From positions 651,626 through 715,625 of the forward strand of contig NZ_JAFCLN010000002.1 of the NCBI RefSeq assembly GCF_018129385.1: 64,000 nucleotides of DNA, written 5' to 3'. The position numbers were made by a program, and so were the translations under genes. Positions 18,108 to 26,831 of this stretch are shown here, in pieces; the stretch's first letter is position 1, and the number at the start of each line of letters is the position of its first letter. The notes below the pieces were generated by a model. It did not search any database. It saw only the letters and a list, made by a program, of their open reading frames with translations, and was not told the DNA's origin. Source of the stretch: Bradyrhizobium lablabi. Lineage in GTDB: Bacteria > Pseudomonadota > Alphaproteobacteria > Rhizobiales > Xanthobacteraceae.

Positions 18108-19391
18108 TCACGCCGCCTGCTGACGCGCCCGCATCTCTTCCGACGGCTTGATGTCCTGCGAGCGGCTGTAGATCGCAACCGCCGCGATCAGCACGACGGT
18201 CAGCACGCCGAACAGGGCGCGGTAGGCGCTCTCGCTGCGCGCGCCGTCGGCCAGTGGTTCGAATGAACCGATGACGATGCCGGAAAAGGTTTGCATGCAG
18301 GCGACGCCCAGCATCACGCATGTGTTGATCGTCGCCATGCCGCGCCCGATCAGCCGGTCCGGAATGATGCCGCGGCCGTGCGTCATCACCATCGTGCTGG
18401 ACGCCGCGAAGAAGCCCATGCAAAGGATGGCGCCGACCGGGACCCAGACCGGCGCGCTGGATGCGAGCGCCAGCACCGCCATCGTGCAGACGATCGCGAG
18501 CGTGCCGCCGATGGCAATCCATTTGCGGGTATCGAGCCGGCGGTCCAGCGGACCGAAGGCAACGATCCCGAACTGATAGGTGATGACGGCGGCGAGCAGG
18601 ACGTTGCCGGCCTCGATCGGAGTAAAGCCGTGCACCTCGCGCAAATAAGGCCCGCCCCAAAGGCCTTGCACTGTAAAGACGCAGGCGTAGTTGCAGAAAT
18701 TCATCGCCAGGATGGGCCGCAGGCGGGGATTGCCGAGCACTTCGATCAGGCCCTGTAGCAGTTGGCCCGGCGATTCCGGCTTGCGCGCGAGGAAAGGGTG
18801 GCCGGGGGGCGCATCGCGCACGATCAGCCAGACGGCGATGGTGGCAAACGCAATGAACACGACGACGGCGCCGAACGCTGCGCGCCAGCCGATCGCCTGA
18901 GAAGCCCAGGCCAGCGGGGTGGTGGCGACGAGATTGCCGACGAGGCCGATCGACAGCACCATCGCGGTCAGCGTGGAAAAACGATCCGGCGGAAACCAGC
19001 GCGAGATCACCACCATGCTGCCGATCAGCATCACACCGAAACCTGCGCCCATCATCACACGGCCGGTGAGCAGGACGGGCCACGTCGGTGCCAGCGCAAA
19101 AATCGCCGCACCGGTCGTAGCGAGGATCAGCATGCCGACCACGGTGAGGCGCGGGCCGAAATGGTCGAACAGGAGGCCGCAAGGAATCTGCATCGCGGCA
19201 AAGCCGAAGAAGAACGCGCCCGTCAGCGCGCCGAGGGCTTCCGGCCCGATCGCGAGGTCGCGCATCAGGTCGAGGCCGATGGTGACATTGGCGGCGCGGA
19301 AGAAATGGCTGCCGACATAGGCGGTGGCCAATGTCGCGACGATGATCAGGCCCCGGCGGAGGGGGAAAGGGCGCCGCTCGGAGGACTGCAT
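18108..19391 (-). CDS. Major facilitator superfamily transporter
   Basis: 427 aa with about 12 hydrophobic helices. It has the MFS loop 2-3 signature (LLFDHFGPRLTVVG), the helix-5 region GRVMMGAGFGVMLIGSM, and a central loop with RKPESPGQLLQGL. It shares general layout and several patterns (RAxxVTIGLDL start, LWGGPYL, MTHGRGIIPDR) with the MFS protein at 35988-37232, so the two may belong to one subfamily. Substrate unknown. It is transcribed toward the peroxidase gene with about 220 bases between them. Confidence 0.9.
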   Translation of the reverse strand: MQSSERRPFPLRRGLIIVATLATAYVGSHFFRAANVTIGLDLMRDLAIGPEALGALTGAFFFGFAAMQIPCGLLFDHFGPRLTVVGMLILATTGAAIFALAPTWPVLLTGRVMMGAGFGVMLIGSMVVISRWFPPDRFSTLTAMVLSIGLVGNLVATTPLAWASQAIGWRAAFGAVVVFIAFATIAVWLIVRDAPPGHPFLARKPESPGQLLQGLIEVLGNPRLRPILAMNFCNYACVFTVQGLWGGPYLREVHGFTPIEAGNVLLAAVITYQFGIVAFGPLDRRLDTRKWIAIGGTLAIVCTMAVLALASSAPVWVPVGAILCMGFFAASSTMVMTHGRGIIPDRLIGRGMATINTCVMLGVACMQTFSGIVIGSFEPLADGARSESAYRALFGVLTVVLIAAVAIYSRSQDIKPSEEMRARQQAA

Positions 19392-19546
19392 CGGTGAGGT
19401 ATGTCCCGCTTCTTGTTGGGAAGGATCTGTGGCGGTCTGGTTTTGCCGAGCCTAAGCGGGCTTGCTGAGCAATTCAAGCAGCGTACACCGGCGGAGGTCC
19501 ACCGATAGTGCGCTGCAACTATTTCATGACGATGCCACGTGGCCGT

Positions 19547-20014
19547 TTACGCAGCGCGCGCGTTCTGAAGCACGGCCTGCGGCGTTTTCCGGAAACTGAT
19601 GGCCAGCCGGTTGTAGGTATTCATCAGCCCGATCGCGATCGTCAAATCTGCCAGCTCCTTTTCCGAGAAGACGGCGCGCGCGGCCTGGAAATCTTCCTCC
19701 GGCACGCCGGTCTCGGCGACGCGCGTCACCGTTTCGGCCCAGGCCAGCGCGGCCCGCTCGCGCTCGCTGAAGAGGTCGCCGGCTTCGTGCCAGGCCTGTA
19801 GCAACGCGAGCTTTTCGGTCCTGACGCCCTGCTTGAGGAGGTCGCGGGTGTGCATGTCGAGGCAAAAGGCGCAGTTGTTGATCTGCGAGACGCGCAGATA
19901 GACGAGATTCACCAGCTCGCCGGGAAGGCCGCTCTGCATGATGTAGCCGTACACGCTGCCGAGCGCCTTTACGCCATTCGGCGCGATCTGGTCGTATTCG
20001 AGACGTTTGGTCAT
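19547..20014 (-). CDS. AhpD-like carboxymuconolactone decarboxylase-family protein
   Basis: 155 aa, alkylhydroperoxidase D-like fold. The redox motif NNCAFCLDMH is the CxxC-x3-H signature of the AhpD group, with an upstream Glu (GELVNL) and the family end NTYNRLAISFR. GGAG precedes the ATG at 20014. Such proteins reduce peroxides or have lost that role; the intact CxxC argues for redox activity. It lies just beyond the cupin gene in the same direction and may be co-transcribed with it. Confidence 0.92.
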   Translation of the reverse strand: MTKRLEYDQIAPNGVKALGSVYGYIMQSGLPGELVNLVYLRVSQINNCAFCLDMHTRDLLKQGVRTEKLALLQAWHEAGDLFSERERAALAWAETVTRVAETGVPEEDFQAARAVFSEKELADLTIAIGLMNTYNRLAISFRKTPQAVLQNARAA

Positions 20015-20040
20015 TATCGTTCTCCGTAAATGTTCAGTCG

Positions 20041-20457
20041 TTATTTGAGGTAGGTGGTCAGTTGCTTGTCGCCGGTGTCGGCGACGAAAACCGCGAGCAG
20101 CTTTGCCGGCTTGGTCTTGCTCGCGTTGCGGCTGACGGGATGGCTGGCGCCGGGCGGCTCGGACCAGCTCTCGCCGGCCTTGTAGATGCGCGTCGTGCCG
20201 TCATTCACCTTCGACTCGATCTCTCCGGAAATGACATAGGCGTAGACGAAGGCCGATTTCGCGTGGGTGTGCGGCGCGGAGGCTGCGCCCGGCGCATAGT
20301 CGACGACAAAAGCGATCAGCGACTTGCCAGGAACGTTCGGAATCGCCTGCTCGAAGTTTTGCGTGACCTTGTCGCCGGTGTCATGCCCGAAGGCCGGCGT
20401 AATGGTCGCGAGGGCAATGGCGGCCCAGGCCGCCCTGATAAAGGTTTTCATCTTCAT
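20041..20457 (-). CDS. Secreted cupin-domain protein
   Basis: 138 aa with a Sec signal peptide (basic start, hydrophobic IRAAWAAIALATITP, cleavage after AFG). The mature part is a small cupin with metal-ligand-like histidines in APHTHAKSAFVYAYVISGE and the second motif KAGESWSEPPGASHPVSRN. The ATG at 20457 was chosen because AAGGAG lies 7 bases upstream; the frame remains open much further but crosses the regulator gene on the other strand. It diverges from the MocR regulator 88 bases away and is likely its target. Periplasmic function unknown. Confidence 0.9.
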   Translation of the reverse strand: MKMKTFIRAAWAAIALATITPAFGHDTGDKVTQNFEQAIPNVPGKSLIAFVVDYAPGAASAPHTHAKSAFVYAYVISGEIESKVNDGTTRIYKAGESWSEPPGASHPVSRNASKTKPAKLLAVFVADTGDKQLTTYLK

Positions 20458-20495
20458 GGCTGTTCTCCTTCTCGCCAAGAGATGCGCCTTTTGTG

Positions 20496-20512
20496 GGTTA
20501 TAAAAAAGAACC
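20496..20512. promoter_or_regulatory. Inverted repeat in cupin/MocR intergenic region
   Basis: ggttataaaaaagaacc has GGTT/AACC arms around an A-rich centre. It lies between the divergent cupin (start 20457) and MocR (start 20545) genes. The arms are short, so this is only a candidate operator or -10 region. Confidence 0.3.
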
Positions 20513-20544
20513 AAAAACCGACAGAAATCGTGTACTACGGCGGT

Positions 20545-21954
20545 ATGGCCAAACCGCTTCATTTGAAGATCGACCGGGCCGCGAAGACGCCGCTGGCCGA
20601 GCAAATCCGAAGGGCGCTCGCCACGGCGATCGAAAGCGGGGTGCTCGCACCGCGCGCGCGCCTGCCGTCGTGGCAGGACCTCGCCGCACAACTTGGCGTC
20701 GCGCGCGGCACCGTGCGCACGGCCTATGAAAAGCTGTCCGCGGCGCAACTGATCGTGGCATCGCGCTCGGCCGGGACCCGTGTTGCGGAGCGGCCTCGCG
20801 CCGCGCGGCGGCCCGAACGGCGTCCCGATCCCGGCTCGTTCATGGAGATGTACCAGGAGCTGACGCAGGGCCCGGCCATCTTCCAGATGGGCGTGCCTGC
20901 AACGGACACATTTCCCGCTACGCTGCTGGCGCGCATCCGCGCCCATGCGGTTCGCGCGGAAACCGCCGCGCCGCCGATCTATGCCGACCCGCGCGGCGAA
21001 CTTGAATTGCGGCGCGAGATCGCCGCCTATCTCGCCATCGCGCGTGGCATCGAATGTTCGCCCTCGCAAGTCTTCATCACAGGCGGATACAGCAGTGGCC
21101 TCGGACTGACGCTGCGCGTGCTCGGCCTCGAAGGACAAAAGGCCTGGGTGGAAGAGCCCGGCTTCCCCTTCACCCGGAAGGGCCTCGAACTCGCAAGACT
21201 ATCGCTTGCGCCGATACCGGTCGACGCCAGCGGCATCGACGTCGATCATGGGCTTCGCCGTTTTCCGGATGCGAAGATGGTTGTGGTGACGCCGGGTCAG
21301 CAGGCGCCGCTCGGTGTGACGATGTCGCTGGAGCGGCGCTTGCGCCTGCTCGACTGGGCCTCTAGTGCGCGCGTCTGGGTGATCGAGGACGATTATTTGA
21401 GCGAGTTGCAGTTGAAGGGGCGGGCGGCGCCGGCGCTTGCCTCGCTCGATCGCGAAGGGCGCGTCATCCACATCGGCTCCTTCAGCAAGACCATCAGCCC
21501 GACGTTGCGGCTCGGCTTCCTCGTCGCGCCTGTTACGCTGATGTCGCGCTTCGCCGAGGTCGCCGCATGTCTGGCGCCGCCGCCCGGGCCATCCGTGCAG
21601 CTCGCAGTCGCCGAGTTCATGCGCGAAGGCCACTATCTGCGCCATCTGCGGCGCACCAAGCGGGCCTACTCGGCGCAGCGTGACGCGCTGCTGGAGCAGT
21701 TGCTGCCGCACGCAAAGGATGCAGCCATCACAACCGCGGGCCTGGGCGTATTGCTGCGCTTGCCCGATGGTTCGCCGGACACGTCCATTGCGAGGGAATG
21801 CCTGGCGTTTGGATTGGCGCCGCCTCCGCTGTCAGCCTGGTACATGCGTCCGGCCGGCCGATCGGGGCTTCTTCTGGGCGTCGCGACGGTACCGAAGAGG
21901 AATCTCGCGAGAGCCTGCGACCGCCTTTGGGGGATCATCGATCGCTTTAGATGA
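20545..21954 (+). CDS. MocR/PdxR-family transcriptional regulator (GntR-HTH plus aminotransferase-like domain)
   Basis: 469 aa. An N-terminal winged helix (about residues 1-75: TPLAEQIRRALATAIESGVL, LGVARGTVRTAYEKL) is joined to a fold-type-I aminotransferase-like domain with ADPRGELELRREIAAYL, VWVIEDDYLSE and the PLP-lysine motif HIGSFSKTISPTLRLG. MocR proteins use PLP or its adducts as effector. It is transcribed away from the cupin/AhpD genes and converges on tctA, so it probably controls the divergent cupin gene. Confidence 0.94.
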   Translation: MAKPLHLKIDRAAKTPLAEQIRRALATAIESGVLAPRARLPSWQDLAAQLGVARGTVRTAYEKLSAAQLIVASRSAGTRVAERPRAARRPERRPDPGSFMEMYQELTQGPAIFQMGVPATDTFPATLLARIRAHAVRAETAAPPIYADPRGELELRREIAAYLAIARGIECSPSQVFITGGYSSGLGLTLRVLGLEGQKAWVEEPGFPFTRKGLELARLSLAPIPVDASGIDVDHGLRRFPDAKMVVVTPGQQAPLGVTMSLERRLRLLDWASSARVWVIEDDYLSELQLKGRAAPALASLDREGRVIHIGSFSKTISPTLRLGFLVAPVTLMSRFAEVAACLAPPPGPSVQLAVAEFMREGHYLRHLRRTKRAYSAQRDALLEQLLPHAKDAAITTAGLGVLLRLPDGSPDTSIARECLAFGLAPPPLSAWYMRPAGRSGLLLGVATVPKRNLARACDRLWGIIDRFR

Positions 21955-21962
21955 ACCCGACC

Positions 21963-23462
21963 CTAATCTTCGCTCGCCTTGAACCGCCCAAGTCCCTTCA
22001 TCACAAACGGCGCGATCAGCGCAATCAAGGCGATCGCGAGCAGGGTGGCCGACATCGGGCTTTGCAGCAGCGTCATGGGATCGCCGAGGCTGATCTGTAG
22101 CGCGCGGCGAAGCTGGCTCTCGGCAATCGGGCCGAGAATGAGCCCGACGACAACAGGCGCGATCGGGAAATCGAACCGGCGCATCAAAAAGCCCAGCACG
22201 CCAAAGCCCGCCAGCATCGACAGCTCGACCACCGATGGTTTCGCCGCGATCGTGCCCATGGTCGCGAACACCAAAATGCCCGCATACAGCCAGGGCTGCG
22301 GGATCGCCAGCAGCTTCACCCACAGGCCCACCAGCGGCAGGTTGAGCACCAGCAGCATGACGTTGGCGATGAACAGGCTCGCAATCAGGCCCCACACCAG
22401 GTCGGGCCGCTCGGCGAACAGCAGCGGCCCAGGATTCAGCCCGTATTGCTGAAAGCCGGCGAGCATCATCGCGGCGGTCGCCGATGTCGGAAGCCCGAGC
22501 GTCAGTAGCGGCACCAGCGTGCCGGCAGCGGAGGCGTTGTTGGCGGCTTCCGGCCCGGCGACGCCTTCGATCGCGCCCTTGCCGAATTCTTGCGGGTAAT
22601 TGGTGAGCCGCCGCTCGGTCGAGTAGGACAGGAAGGTCGGAATCTCGGCGCCGCCGGCGGGCAGTGCGCCGATGGGGAAACCGAACATCGTGCCGCGCAG
22701 CCATGCTTTCCAGGAGCGTTTCCAGTCCTGCGCCGTCATCCACAGCGAGCCGCGCACCGGTTCCAGCTTTTCCTCGGCATGATGGCGGCGCGAGACGACG
22801 TAAAGCGCTTCGCCCACCGCGAACAGGCCGACCGCGAGCGTGGTGACCTCGACGCCGTCGAGCAGTTCGGGCACGCCGAAGGAAAGGCGCGGCTGGCCGG
22901 TGAGCTTGTCGATGCCGACGAGGCCAAGCGTCAGCCCGATGAACAGGCTGGTGAGACCGCGGATCGGTGAATCGCCGAAGGTTGCGGATACCGTGACGAA
23001 GGCGACGCACATCAGCGCAAAGTAATCTTCAGGCCCGAAACGCACGGCGACGTCGACCAGCCACGGCGCAAGGAAGGCAAGACCGATCGTGGCGAGCGTG
23101 CCCGCGACGAACGAGCCGATTGCGGCGGTCGCCAACGCCGGGCCGCCGCGGCCGGCCTTGGCCATCTTGTTGCCTTCGAGCGCGGTCGCCATCGAGGCGC
23201 TTTCGCCGGGCGTGTTGATCAGGATGGCGGTGGTCGATCCGCCATACATGCCGCCGTAATAGATGCCGGCGAACATGATCAGCGAGCCGCCGGGATCGAG
23301 CTTGTAGGTCACCGGCAGCAGCAGCGCGACGGTGAGAGCAGGGCCGATGCCGGGCAGCACGCCTACCGCGGTGCCGAGGAAGACGCCGATCAGCGCATAG
23401 AGCAGGTTCATCGGCTGCACGGCAACGGCCATGCCATGGGCGAGCGCGGCAAAGGTTTCCAT
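21963..23462 (-). CDS. tctA: Tripartite tricarboxylate transporter, large permease TctA
   Basis: 499 aa with many hydrophobic segments. It carries the family signatures [18 protein letters not shown] and [22 protein letters not shown] in the N-terminal half and the mirrored GIPTSATAA-like [17 protein letters not shown] in the second half. It imports carboxylates together with TctB and the binding protein, driven by ion gradients. Its ATG overlaps the tctB stop (TAATG). Substrates of these systems vary widely and cannot be read from sequence. Confidence 0.95.
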   Translation of the reverse strand: METFAALAHGMAVAVQPMNLLYALIGVFLGTAVGVLPGIGPALTVALLLPVTYKLDPGGSLIMFAGIYYGGMYGGSTTAILINTPGESASMATALEGNKMAKAGRGGPALATAAIGSFVAGTLATIGLAFLAPWLVDVAVRFGPEDYFALMCVAFVTVSATFGDSPIRGLTSLFIGLTLGLVGIDKLTGQPRLSFGVPELLDGVEVTTLAVGLFAVGEALYVVSRRHHAEEKLEPVRGSLWMTAQDWKRSWKAWLRGTMFGFPIGALPAGGAEIPTFLSYSTERRLTNYPQEFGKGAIEGVAGPEAANNASAAGTLVPLLTLGLPTSATAAMMLAGFQQYGLNPGPLLFAERPDLVWGLIASLFIANVMLLVLNLPLVGLWVKLLAIPQPWLYAGILVFATMGTIAAKPSVVELSMLAGFGVLGFLMRRFDFPIAPVVVGLILGPIAESQLRRALQISLGDPMTLLQSPMSATLLAIALIALIAPFVMKGLGRFKASED

Positions 23463-23950
23463 TACAGCAGTCTTTCCAGCGGGCCGGAGGGCAGGCTCAG
23501 CGTCAGCAGCTTGTCGAAGGCGAGATAGATCAGCGTGGTCAGCACCAGCGCGATCACGATGTCGGTGACGATCGCGCGCCGCCCGAACGCCGCCGACGTG
23601 GTGACGAACAAGGCCGACGTTGCAAGGATGAAGCCGCCGCCGAAGCCGATGATGGCGATCAGCAGCGCAAGCCCGATGAGGATCAGCAGCACCGCCTTGA
23701 CATCGGCGCTCTCGCGCGGCGGCAGGTTGCCGCGCAGCGCGTCGATCAGGTTGCCGATTGCGAGCAGGCCGAGCCCGACCGCGACGACGACAGGCATCGC
23801 GCCGGGGCCCATTCCGTAGGTCGTCGCCGACTGCAACTGGCTCGCGTCCCACACCAGCACCGCGGCGAGCACCGCGAGCGCCAGCGCAATGACAAGGCCG
23901 GCGCGATCGACGCGCCGTGGCGCCGGCCTGTTGGATGTCCCATCGGTCAT
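23462..23950 (-). CDS. tctB: Tripartite tricarboxylate transporter, small permease TctB
   Basis: 162 aa with four hydrophobic helices, as usual for Tct[19 protein letters not shown], then [20 protein letters not shown], then two C-terminal helices. Its start overlaps the tctC stop (ATGA) and its stop overlaps tctA, so tctCBA is one translationally coupled unit. TctB sequences diverge fast; the call rests on size, topology and position. Confidence 0.92.
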   Translation of the reverse strand: MTDGTSNRPAPRRVDRAGLVIALALAVLAAVLVWDASQLQSATTYGMGPGAMPVVVAVGLGLLAIGNLIDALRGNLPPRESADVKAVLLILIGLALLIAIIGFGGGFILATSALFVTTSAAFGRRAIVTDIVIALVLTTLIYLAFDKLLTLSLPSGPLERLL

Positions 23951-24915
23951 GATTTGACGAGGCCAACCGACTTCAGCACGTCGGTGACGCGCACGATTTC
24001 CTTCTTCAGGAAATCCTGGAAGGCATCGCCGGAGAGATAGGCGTCATCCCAGCCCTTTTGCTTGAGGATGTCCTTCCAGGCGTCTGATTTGACCATCTTT
24101 TCCACCGCGTCGTTCAGCGTCTTGCGCTGTTCGGCGGTGATGCCGGGCGGCGCCACCACCGAGCGCCAGTTGGCCAGCACGAGGTCGATGCCTTGCTCCT
24201 TGAAGGTCGGAATATCAGAGCCCGGGATACGCTTCTCCGAGCTTACGCCGATCGCGCGCAGCTTGCCTGACTTGATCTGGCCTTCATATTCGCTCAGGCC
24301 AGAAATGCCGGCCGTGACCTTGGCGCCGAGAATGGCGGCAAGCGACTCGCCGCCGCCTGAGAACGGGACATAGTTGACCTTCTTGGCATCGGCGCCGACC
24401 GCGCCAGCGAACAGCGCCGCCATCACGTGGTCGACGCCCCCGGCCGAGCCGCCGGCGAAAGTCACCTTGGCGATGTCGGCCTTCAGCGCATTGGCCAGAT
24501 CCTGCGCCGTCTTGAGCGGCGAACTCGCGGGCACGACGATCACCTGAATCTCTTCCGTGAGGCGCGCGATCGGCGTTACCTGCTCGAGCGTCACCGGCGA
24601 CTTGTTCATGGCGAGCGCGCCGACCATGACAAAGCCGTTCACCATCATCTGGTTGCCGTCGCCCTTGGCGCCGTTGACGAACTGCGCAATGCCGACGCTG
24701 CCGCCGGCGCCGGCCACATTGGTGACCTGCACGCTGCGGGCGATCTTGGCGGCGACCAGCGCCTGCTGCATCGCGCGTGCCGTCTGATCCCAACCGCCAC
24801 CGGGGGCCGCGGGCGCCATTAGCTTGAGTTCGAGCTGCTGGGCGAGCGCCGGGGAGGCGACCGCGAGGGTGAAGGCGATTGCAGCGCCAAACAGGCGCCT
24901 GGGTACTGGGATCAT
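23947..24915 (-). CDS. tctC: Tripartite tricarboxylate transporter substrate-binding protein (TctC/Bug)
   Basis: 322 aa. A Sec signal peptide ([18 protein letters not shown]) is followed by a Bug-family binding protein: [15 protein letters not shown] near the start, [34 protein letters not shown], and [16 protein letters not shown]. It captures a carboxylate in the periplasm for TctAB. GGAGG lies upstream of the ATG at 24915. It is first in the operon and divergent from the panE-like gene, with 196 bases between. Confidence 0.94.
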   Translation of the reverse strand: MIPVPRRLFGAAIAFTLAVASPALAQQLELKLMAPAAPGGGWDQTARAMQQALVAAKIARSVQVTNVAGAGGSVGIAQFVNGAKGDGNQMMVNGFVMVGALAMNKSPVTLEQVTPIARLTEEIQVIVVPASSPLKTAQDLANALKADIAKVTFAGGSAGGVDHVMAALFAGAVGADAKKVNYVPFSGGGESLAAILGAKVTAGISGLSEYEGQIKSGKLRAIGVSSEKRIPGSDIPTFKEQGIDLVLANWRSVVAPPGITAEQRKTLNDAVEKMVKSDAWKDILKQKGWDDAYLSGDAFQDFLKKEIVRVTDVLKSVGLVKS

Positions 24916-25111
24916 TGAGGTTTCCTCCGAGAGCCTTGGCGGCGCGGCCGCTGTCGATGAGCTGCCGCATCGCGTCAATTCGTCGCATTTCAGCCGGAAA
25001 AGCCTCCGCTGTCCAGACGCATCGCTCAGTCGTGCCAAACGGCGATGCGGAAAGCGTAATAGAAATCCACAGGGGTCATCGAGGCCGCAACGGAACAGTA
25101 CGAGAGAGATC

Positions 25112-26008
25112 ATGAACGTCGCGATCATGGGCGCCGGCGCCATCGGCTGTTACTTCGGAGCGCTGTTGGCGCGCGCCGGTCATTCCGTCGTCCTGATTGG
25201 ACGCCCCGTCCATGTCGAGGCCATCAACAAAAATGGTCTGCTGCTCGAAACCAAAACGTTCCGCGATTATCTTCCCGCGCGCGCTTCCACCGATGCTTCC
25301 GCGATCGCCGATGCAGACCTCGTCCTGTTCAGCGTCAAGTCGCAGGATACCGAGAGCGCCGGGCGGTCGATGACTTCGCATCTCAAGCCAGGCGCAACCG
25401 TGCTCAGCCTCCAGAACGGCGTCGACAACGCCGAAAGACTTTCAGAGGTCATCGGCCGCGCCGTGACGCCGACGGTGGTGTATGTCGGCACGGAAATGGC
25501 GGGGCCGGGACATGTCAGGCATCACGGTCCCGGCGAACTCGTGATCGGCGCCGGGCCGGAAAGCGACAAGCTCGCTGCGCTGATATCGGAGGCCGGCCAT
25601 CCCTCGCGTGTGGACGCGAACGTAGCGGAAATCCTCTGGCACAAGCTGATCACCAACTGCGCCTACAACGCGATGTCGGCGGTCTCGCAGCTTCCTTACG
25701 GCGCGATGGTGGAGGTGGAGGGCGCAAGGGACGTCATGCGCAACGCCGTGACGGAATGCGCCGCTGTTGCGCGCGCCTGCGGCGTCGCCGTGCCGGATGA
25801 CATTGTCCAGAGGGTGCTGACCGTCGCGCGCAACATGCCGAGCCAGTCTTCCTCGACGGCTCAGGATCTCGCGCGCGGCAAGACCACCGAGATCGACTAT
25901 CTCAACGGCTATGTGGTGCGAAAGGGTTTAAGCCTCGGCATATCAACGCCGACCAATCTGGCGCTACAGGTCATGGTCAAGCTGCGCGAGCGCAAGCTTG
26001 CCGGCTAA
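25112..26008 (+). CDS. 2-dehydropantoate 2-reductase-like (ketopantoate reductase family)
   Basis: 298 aa. N-terminal NAD(P) fold (MNVAIMGAGAIGCYFGALLA), SVKSQDT and LQNGVDNAERL, then the helical C-terminal domain with the catalytic Lys in EILWHKLITNCAYNAMSA and the family NGYVVRKG near the end. This is the ApbA/PanE family, in which some members make pantoate and others reduce unrelated 2-oxo acids. It is divergent from tctCBA, so a link to carboxylate catabolism is as likely as pantothenate synthesis. The start has only a GAGAG-type ribosome site. Confidence 0.88.
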   Translation: MNVAIMGAGAIGCYFGALLARAGHSVVLIGRPVHVEAINKNGLLLETKTFRDYLPARASTDASAIADADLVLFSVKSQDTESAGRSMTSHLKPGATVLSLQNGVDNAERLSEVIGRAVTPTVVYVGTEMAGPGHVRHHGPGELVIGAGPESDKLAALISEAGHPSRVDANVAEILWHKLITNCAYNAMSAVSQLPYGAMVEVEGARDVMRNAVTECAAVARACGVAVPDDIVQRVLTVARNMPSQSSSTAQDLARGKTTEIDYLNGYVVRKGLSLGISTPTNLALQVMVKLRERKLAG

Positions 26009-26751
26009 GCGGGACCAGCCGTCATGCCGAGCCGGCCGATGCCCGGAAATTTCAGCGCCGGCCGGCGGATGTCGAGGCCGAGCACCGCTCCGAGGAAATT
26101 GATCTCAAAGCCTTCGACCCAACCGATGGTGAGGCCGATATAGCCGCCGAGCGTAGCAAAGACGCCGGTGCCGGATGCGGTTACCCCGAACCAATCGCCG
26201 TCATAAGGAAAATCCTTGCCGATCGCGGTCGGCGGCAGCACCGCCTTCAGTTCGGGAACGGCGTTGAGCGCGGCCTGCACAAAGGTGTTCGAATTCGGTC
26301 CCGGCCAGGGGCTGTAGTCGCCATAGGCGCGGAACTTGTAGTTCTCGACGACGTGGCGGATTTTTGGAATGAGCAGGGCGGCTTTTTCGCCGTCGACGGC
26401 CACCACGGTCTCGGGCGCTGCGCCGAACCAGCGGGCATCGGCGGCAAAGCCGTTGGTGCGGATCGGCTCGCCCCAGGCGGTGTAGTCGTATCGCGTATAG
26501 CGGTTCGCGCCCTTTTCCTTGATGACGATCCAGCTATGGACCGCAAAGATGCTCTTCCAGCGCAGCGTGCGCGCGGCATAGATGCGGATGAGGGCGTCGG
26601 GGTTCTCAGTGGCCGGCGGCAATAGTCCGGCGCTGGAACGGTCCGCCGTCTGCCAGCTACCCCTGGCGTCACCGGCCCAAAAATATTGCGCGGCCGATAC
26701 GCCGATCGGCACGAATACCAAAAGCAGGAAGATGAGCACGAATTTTCTCAA
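26005..26751 (-). CDS. DUF3750-family protein, membrane-anchored
   Basis: About 248 aa. It begins with one membrane helix (KFVLIFLLLVFVPIGVSAA) followed by a periplasmic part with IFAVHSWIVIKE, RYDYTAWGEPI, and PGPNSNTFVQAAL, the pattern I associate with DUF3750. Function unknown; the ordered HSW and NSNTF motifs suggest a conserved active or binding site. No ATG is in frame near the helix: TTG 26751 or GTG 26739 are the candidate starts. The stop overlaps that of the panE-like gene by four bases on the other strand. Confidence 0.75.
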   Translation of the reverse strand: MRKFVLIFLLLVFVPIGVSAAQYFWAGDARGSWQTADRSSAGLLPPATENPDALIRIYAARTLRWKSIFAVHSWIVIKEKGANRYTRYDYTAWGEPIRTNGFAADARWFGAAPETVVAVDGEKAALLIPKIRHVVENYKFRAYGDYSPWPGPNSNTFVQAALNAVPELKAVLPPTAIGKDFPYDGDWFGVTASGTGVFATLGGYIGLTIGWVEGFEINFLGAVLGLDIRRPALKFPGIGRLGMTAGPA

Positions 26752-26831
26752 GGGGGACAGTCGGAACGGGATGCTCGGCTCAATATAGGTCTGCCCGCCG
26801 CGTGCGCCAGCGGCATGGCGCCGCGCCGTTT